NCBI RefSeq assembly: GCF_001687605.2
Contig: NZ_CP016539.2
Span: 2,138,501-2,202,500, forward strand
DNA: 64,000 nucleotides
From: Planococcus plakortidis
Lineage (GTDB): Bacteria; Bacillota; Bacilli; Bacillales_A; Planococcaceae
Direction: 5' to 3'
The position numbers and the translations under genes are program-made. The stretch's first letter is position 1. The number at the start of each line of letters is the position of its first letter. Under the pieces are notes generated by a model. The model saw only the letters and a list, made by a program, of their open reading frames with translations. It ran no database searches and was not told the DNA's origin. Shown here one piece after another: positions 60,318-64,000 of the stretch.

Positions 60318-61505
60318 TTAATTCGACTGTTTTTCATTCAAATATGCATAAGCGTATTGCGCATATAATTCCGCGCCGGTTGAAAGCGCGTCTTCATCGA
60401 TATTGAACCTGCCGTGATGATGGGCCCATTCCGTATCTTTCTCCGGATTCCCCGCTCCGACCAATGCAAAACAACCTGGGGCTTCATCCAAAAAGAATGA
60501 GAAATCTTCTCCGCCCATTGTCGGCTCTTCGGCGTAAAGAACATCTTTACCGAATGCTTCCGCTGTAACCGCCTGTGCCAATTTTGAACTTTCCGCTTCA
60601 TTGATGACCGCCTGCGTGCCGCGGATGTATTCCAGCTCAGCCGTTCCCCCGTATAGCTCAGCCGTATTTCTGGCATATACTTCGAGCTGCTTTTCAATAT
60701 GATTGCGCACTTCCGGATCGAAACAACGAACCGTGCCTTCAATAAGCGCATTTTCTGCGATGACGTTAAAGCGTGTGCCGACCGTCATTTTCCCTACGGT
60801 GACGACTGCAGGATGCTTTGGATCGATCGTTCTCGAGACGATCGACTGTGCATTCATGACAAATGCAGAAGCCATGACCGATGCATCGATGCATGCTTGC
60901 GGCATGGCGCCATGACCGCCGCGCCCCGTGAAGCGGATGTTGAAAATATCGGCAGATGCGAATGAGGGGCCGGCAGTACAGGATACTTTCCCGGTCGGGC
61001 TCTGCGACCAGATATGCATGCCAAAAACGTTATCGACGCCTTCCATCGCGCCTTGCTTGACCATCTCACGTGCGCCGGTTGCCACTTCTTCCGCCGGTTG
61101 GAACAGGAACCGGACCGTTCCCGCGAGCTGTTCTTTGACCGATACGAGCGCTTTTGCGGCAATCAAGAGCATCGCTGTATGGGCATCATGCCCGCAAGCA
61201 TGCATTTTCCCTTGCTCTTTGGAACGGTACGGCAGATCCGCATTCAGTTCCTCTACGGACAAAGCGTCCATATCCGCACGCAACGCTACGGTCTTTCCAG
61301 GCTTGCCGCCAACTAACTCTCCAATGACACCGGTCGGTTCAGTCTTGCGGCATTGGATGCCCAGTTCAGTCAAATAGTCAAAGACGTATTGTGTCGTTCG
61401 CTGCTCTTCCCAGGACAATTCCGGTTCACTATGCAATTTTCTCCGGATTTCAATTAATTCACCGGCGTAATTTGCTATTTCTTTTTTGATCGCTTCAAGA
61501 ATCAC
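60318..61505 (-). CDS. M20 family amidohydrolase (N-acyl-amino acid/hippurate hydrolase type)
   Basis: This 395-residue metallo-amidase has ALRADMDALSVEE, MHACGHDAHTAMLL (metal Cys and His), QPAEEVATGAREMV and GGEDFSFFLDEAPG, the M20D signatures. It would split N-acyl amino acids or related peptides. GTG at 61505 follows GGAGGG at 7 bases. It is co-transcribed with the hydantoinase-type M20 gene and, 23 bp upstream, with a membrane transporter that may import the substrate. Confidence 0.92.
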   Translation of the reverse strand: MILEAIKKEIANYAGELIEIRRKLHSEPELSWEEQRTTQYVFDYLTELGIQCRKTEPTGVIGELVGGKPGKTVALRADMDALSVEELNADLPYRSKEQGKMHACGHDAHTAMLLIAAKALVSVKEQLAGTVRFLFQPAEEVATGAREMVKQGAMEGVDNVFGMHIWSQSPTGKVSCTAGPSFASADIFNIRFTGRGGHGAMPQACIDASVMASAFVMNAQSIVSRTIDPKHPAVVTVGKMTVGTRFNVIAENALIEGTVRCFDPEVRNHIEKQLEVYARNTAELYGGTAELEYIRGTQAVINEAESSKLAQAVTAEAFGKDVLYAEEPTMGGEDFSFFLDEAPGCFALVGAGNPEKDTEWAHHHGRFNIDEDALSTGAELYAQYAYAYLNEKQSN

Positions 61506-61528
61506 TGCAAAACCCTCCTAGATGTTGT

Positions 61529-62724
61529 TTACAGGAACCCGACAAAGATTCCTGCCAAGATGACCGAGACGATGGTGACCGTAATGAATCCGGCAACGAG
61601 CATCGGTGGCAGCATGCGGCTCGTCAGCATCTCGCGTTCTTTTTCATCCTGAGTCAACGCGTTGATCACTTCAACCGTAATGATGTAATCCGCCGGGAAT
61701 CCGTAAAGTGCCGTCAACGAACAAGCAAACGCCATTTCTTTGCTGACTTTGAGGATCTTCCCGATGATGAACGAGAAGATATACATGCCGGCCAGGCCGA
61801 TAATGATTGAACCGATCAATGGATAGAGGATCTCGAGCATCATTTGTGGCGTCGCCGTTTTCAAGCCGTCGAAGATGAACAGCAGCAAAGCCATAATCGC
61901 AAAGCCAAAGCCGTTCGCTTTCTGCAGCGGATGGCGCTCCAAAAATCCGATCGAACGCGCCAATACCCCGAACAATAGGCACAATACATAAGGGCTGATC
62001 TCCACAATCGGCGCAGCCAACGTGGAAGCCAGGTAAGCAGCGTAGCCGACTAACGCAAGACGGAAGAATTTGAAGAAATCGGTATTGTATTTCTCAGGCA
62101 GCGCAGCAAATAGTTTCGGCTTTTCATCCTGGACTTTTTCTTCAGCTGTCCCTACTGCCAAAGGCGTATAATCCGGCAATTCGTTATTGCGGTATTTCTG
62201 CAGTAAATTGCGGCCTTCCCGTTTCAACATGACGGAAGTGAGTGGATAGCCCGCAAAGCCCTGGATCACATAAATGACGATGGCGAATACGGCGAGCGTT
62301 GGCAGCCCCGCTGCAGTCGCCCCTTCCGACATGATCAATGCAGAGACCAACCCTCCTACAAGCGGCGGGATCGCGACGATGACCGTCTGGAAATCGAACA
62401 GCAAGGTCCCGATCGCAAGTAGGAATACGACGATCCCCAAAATCCCGGACAAGGCGATCAAAATCGTGCGCCATTGCTTCTTCAATTCGTCAAGTGATAA
62501 TAAGGTCCCCATATTGGTGATCAGCAAATAGATCAACAATGTCGCGACGACCGGCGGGATCCCCCGATGGTCACGATATCTTCCGGGAAGAATGTCCAAT
62601 ACCCGATCAGGAACAAGACCCCACTGACAAAAATCGATGGAATCCAGGCTTTGGTACGGATGGAGATCAGTTCTCCGATAAACAGGATGAAAGCCATAAT
62701 GGCCAAGGCTAACATTTGGGGCAT
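61529..62724 (-). pseudogene. Multi-pass transporter-like membrane protein, frameshifted as read
   Basis: A protein with about ten to twelve helices, not assigned to a named family with certainty; the layout recalls GltS-like symporters. The N-terminal part (MPQMLALAIMAFILFIGEL to EDIVTIGG) and the rest (IPPVVATLLIYLLITNMGTLLS onward) are in different frames. One extra base in the C-run 62561-62565 joins them as TIGGIPPVVATLL and gives 398 residues. ATG at 62724 is used; another ATG at 62734 is nearer the AGGAGAGGA site but opens the wrong frame. Probably a sequencing error. It is first in an operon with two amidohydrolases, so uptake of an amide or amino acid substrate is a fair guess. Confidence 0.75.
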
Positions 62725-63003
62725 TGATATTCATTCCTCTCCTAGCTTCAAAACATTATGCAATCGTAAGTTTTTTCAGAAGCTTCATAGTTTTAAGCAA
62801 TAGTAGCACAGAATTTCGAGTACGGAAATAAAATTTATAGACTATTTCGAAATAATATTGAATTGAATAAACGTTCATTTTAATGTAAGCGCAACCAACA
62901 GCGATATATTGCGTATTTCGGTAAAAGTGAATTTTTTTCGTCATCGACTATTTTTTTGGAGGATTTTTAACCCCTTCGTTTCTCCACGGGTGCTTCACTG
63001 AAA
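62725..63003. other. Divergent intergenic region
   Basis: AT-rich region between the transporter operon and the aldehyde dehydrogenase gene. No gene is supported. It must hold promoters in both directions; none with good -35 and -10 boxes was found for the minus strand. Confidence 0.4.
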
Positions 63004-63029
63004 GTTTAGACGTTTTAAAGGAGAGGTAT
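63004..63029 (+). promoter_or_regulatory. Candidate sigma-B promoter of gabD
   Basis: GTTTAG (63004-63009), a 14-bp spacer and AGGTAT (63024-63029), two mismatches from the sigma-B consensus, 35 bp before the ATG. Confidence 0.55.
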
Positions 63030-63064
63030 TGACTACAAGAAGCAAAATTTAAGGAGGAATTCGG

Positions 63065-64000
63065 ATGAACGGCAAACATTATATAAATGGCGAATGGACA
63101 GATAAGGGTAACGACACGATCAAAGTCATGAACCCGGCGACCGGCGAGCAAGTCGGCACGGTGCCAAACGGCGGCGAAGCGGAAGCAACGGATGCGGTCG
63201 AAGCTGCCGCTGCGGCTTTTCCTTCCTGGTCGAAGACAACGGCCTACGAACGCGCTGACCTTTTAATGAAATGGCATGATCTCCTGTTGGAACATAAAGA
63301 AGAAGTCGGGGAAATCCTGACGAAGGAAATGGGCAAGCCGCTGAAAGAAGCGATTGGCGAAGTGGAATATTCCGCATCGTTCATTTCCTGGTTCGCGGAA
63401 GAAGGCAAACGCGTTTATGGCCGGACGATTCCTGCGAGCAAAGACGGCAAACGCATCCAAATCAATAAACAGCCAGTTGGCGTCGTCGCATCCATCACCC
63501 CATGGAATTTCCCTGCGGCCATGATGGCGCGCAAAATGGCGCCTGCCCTCGCAGCCGGCTGCACCTTCGTTTCAAAACCGGCGAAGATGACGCCTCTCAC
63601 AGCAGTCCGCATGTTCGAACTCGCAGAAGAAGCCGGGTTCCCGAAAGGCGTCATCAACTTGGTGACCGGCAGCGCTTCACAAATCGGCAAGGTGTTTACA
63701 AGCCATCCATCCGTCCGCAAGCTAACGTTCACTGGCTCCACGGAAATCGGCAAGGAATTGATGAAGCAAGGTGCGGACACAATGTTGAACCTGTCATTGG
63801 AACTTGGCGGACATGCGCCGATTATCGTTCTTGACGATGCTGACATCGACAAAGCGGTAGAAGGCGTCATGGCTTCTAAATTCCGTAACGCCGGGCAGAC
63901 GTGCGTTTGCGGCAACCGCATTTATGTGCAAGAAGGAATCGTCGATGAATTTTCCGAGAAACTTAAGCAGGCAGCCGGCCAATTAAAAGTCGGCAATGGC
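63065..64000 (+). CDS. gabD: NAD(P)-dependent succinate-semialdehyde dehydrogenase (GabD-like), cut by window end
   Basis: The first 312 residues of an aldehyde dehydrogenase that should oxidise succinate semialdehyde to succinate in GABA breakdown. The oxyanion and cofactor motif [21 protein letters not shown] split by a residue or two, FTGSTEIGK, the general base Glu in LELGGHAP and the catalytic Cys in [12 protein letters not shown] are visible; the CVC pair is typical of SSADH. ATG at 63065 follows AAGGAGG at 7 bases. The gene continues past 64000. A related semialdehyde dehydrogenase cannot be excluded. Confidence 0.92.
   Translation, partial: MNGKHYINGEWTDKGNDTIKVMNPATGEQVGTVPNGGEAEATDAVEAAAAAFPSWSKTTAYERADLLMKWHDLLLEHKEEVGEILTKEMGKPLKEAIGEVEYSASFISWFAEEGKRVYGRTIPASKDGKRIQINKQPVGVVASITPWNFPAAMMARKMAPALAAGCTFVSKPAKMTPLTAVRMFELAEEAGFPKGVINLVTGSASQIGKVFTSHPSVRKLTFTGSTEIGKELMKQGADTMLNLSLELGGHAPIIVLDDADIDKAVEGVMASKFRNAGQTCVCGNRIYVQEGIVDEFSEKLKQAAGQLKVGNG

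Noticed and set aside
62533-62734. Two overlapping small genes at the transporter 5' end
   Set aside because: Both are pieces of one membrane protein separated by a one-base loss in the C-run 62561-62565.

Overview
The window looks like a chromosomal segment of a low-to-medium GC Gram-positive of the Bacillales, most likely Planococcaceae (Planococcus/Planomicrobium type). This rests on gene neighbourhoods shared with Bacillus subtilis (fabH-fabF-app; yitU/V/W; yisK/yisL; addBA; prfB-yvjA-cccB-ftsEX...minJ-csbA; secA-hpf; comFA-comFC-degV; degSU-yvyE-LCP-tagO; brnQ) and on Firmicute control signals that can be read directly: a FapR operator, a CtsR operator, a LexA box and several sigma-B-type promoters. 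The genus is inference. No rRNA, tRNA, insertion sequence, prophage or CRISPR array was recognised.

Layout. 1-3.6 kb: start of a peptide ABC transporter operon (appD broken by two frameshifts, appF cut by the window edge) and the FapR-controlled fabH-fabF pair. 3.7-12.9 kb: a small membrane protein, an N-domain-less ClpB under CtsR, the yitU/V/W set, a DegV protein, a CoA-disulfide reductase and a membrane-anchored GH13-like protein that lacks its catalytic residues. 13-22 kb: yisK, a DUF418 membrane protein and addB-addA behind a LexA-like box. 23-34 kb: azlCD, csbA, minJ, a MetC-like PLP enzyme with a TlpA-like thioredoxin, the FtsE-FtsX-M23 hydrolase module, cccB, a YitT protein, a CPA1 antiporter and prfB with its programmed frameshift. 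34-48.5 kb: secA, hpf, comFA/comFC, degV, degS-degU, yvyE, an LCP ligase and tagO. 48.7-52.7 kb: general stress genes (csbD and two YflT-domain proteins), each behind a sigma-B-like promoter, around brnQ.

52.8-54.8 kb holds the most unusual locus. It encodes a 429-residue HTH+TPR receptor of the RRNPP (NprR/PlcR-like) type, followed after 13 bp by a secreted protein made of a signal peptide and eight tandem 16-residue copies of AVKSRIPEPWSVEDQF. The differences among the copies in the core AVKSRIPEPW are all synonymous. This reads as a quorum-sensing receptor with a multi-copy peptide-pheromone precursor in one operon.

54.8-64 kb: a GATase-like hydrolase, an alkyltransferase-like protein, an unknown protein, a FemAB/GNAT-like protein and a Wzz-like chain-length protein, a small winged-helix regulator, two M20 amidohydrolases with a frameshifted multi-TM transporter, and the start of a succinate-semialdehyde dehydrogenase gene.

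Quality note: four one-base losses, all in C/G runs (560-565, 576-579, 2613-2616, 62561-62565), break three genes that otherwise look intact. This pattern suggests homopolymer under-calling in the assembly rather than real pseudogenes.
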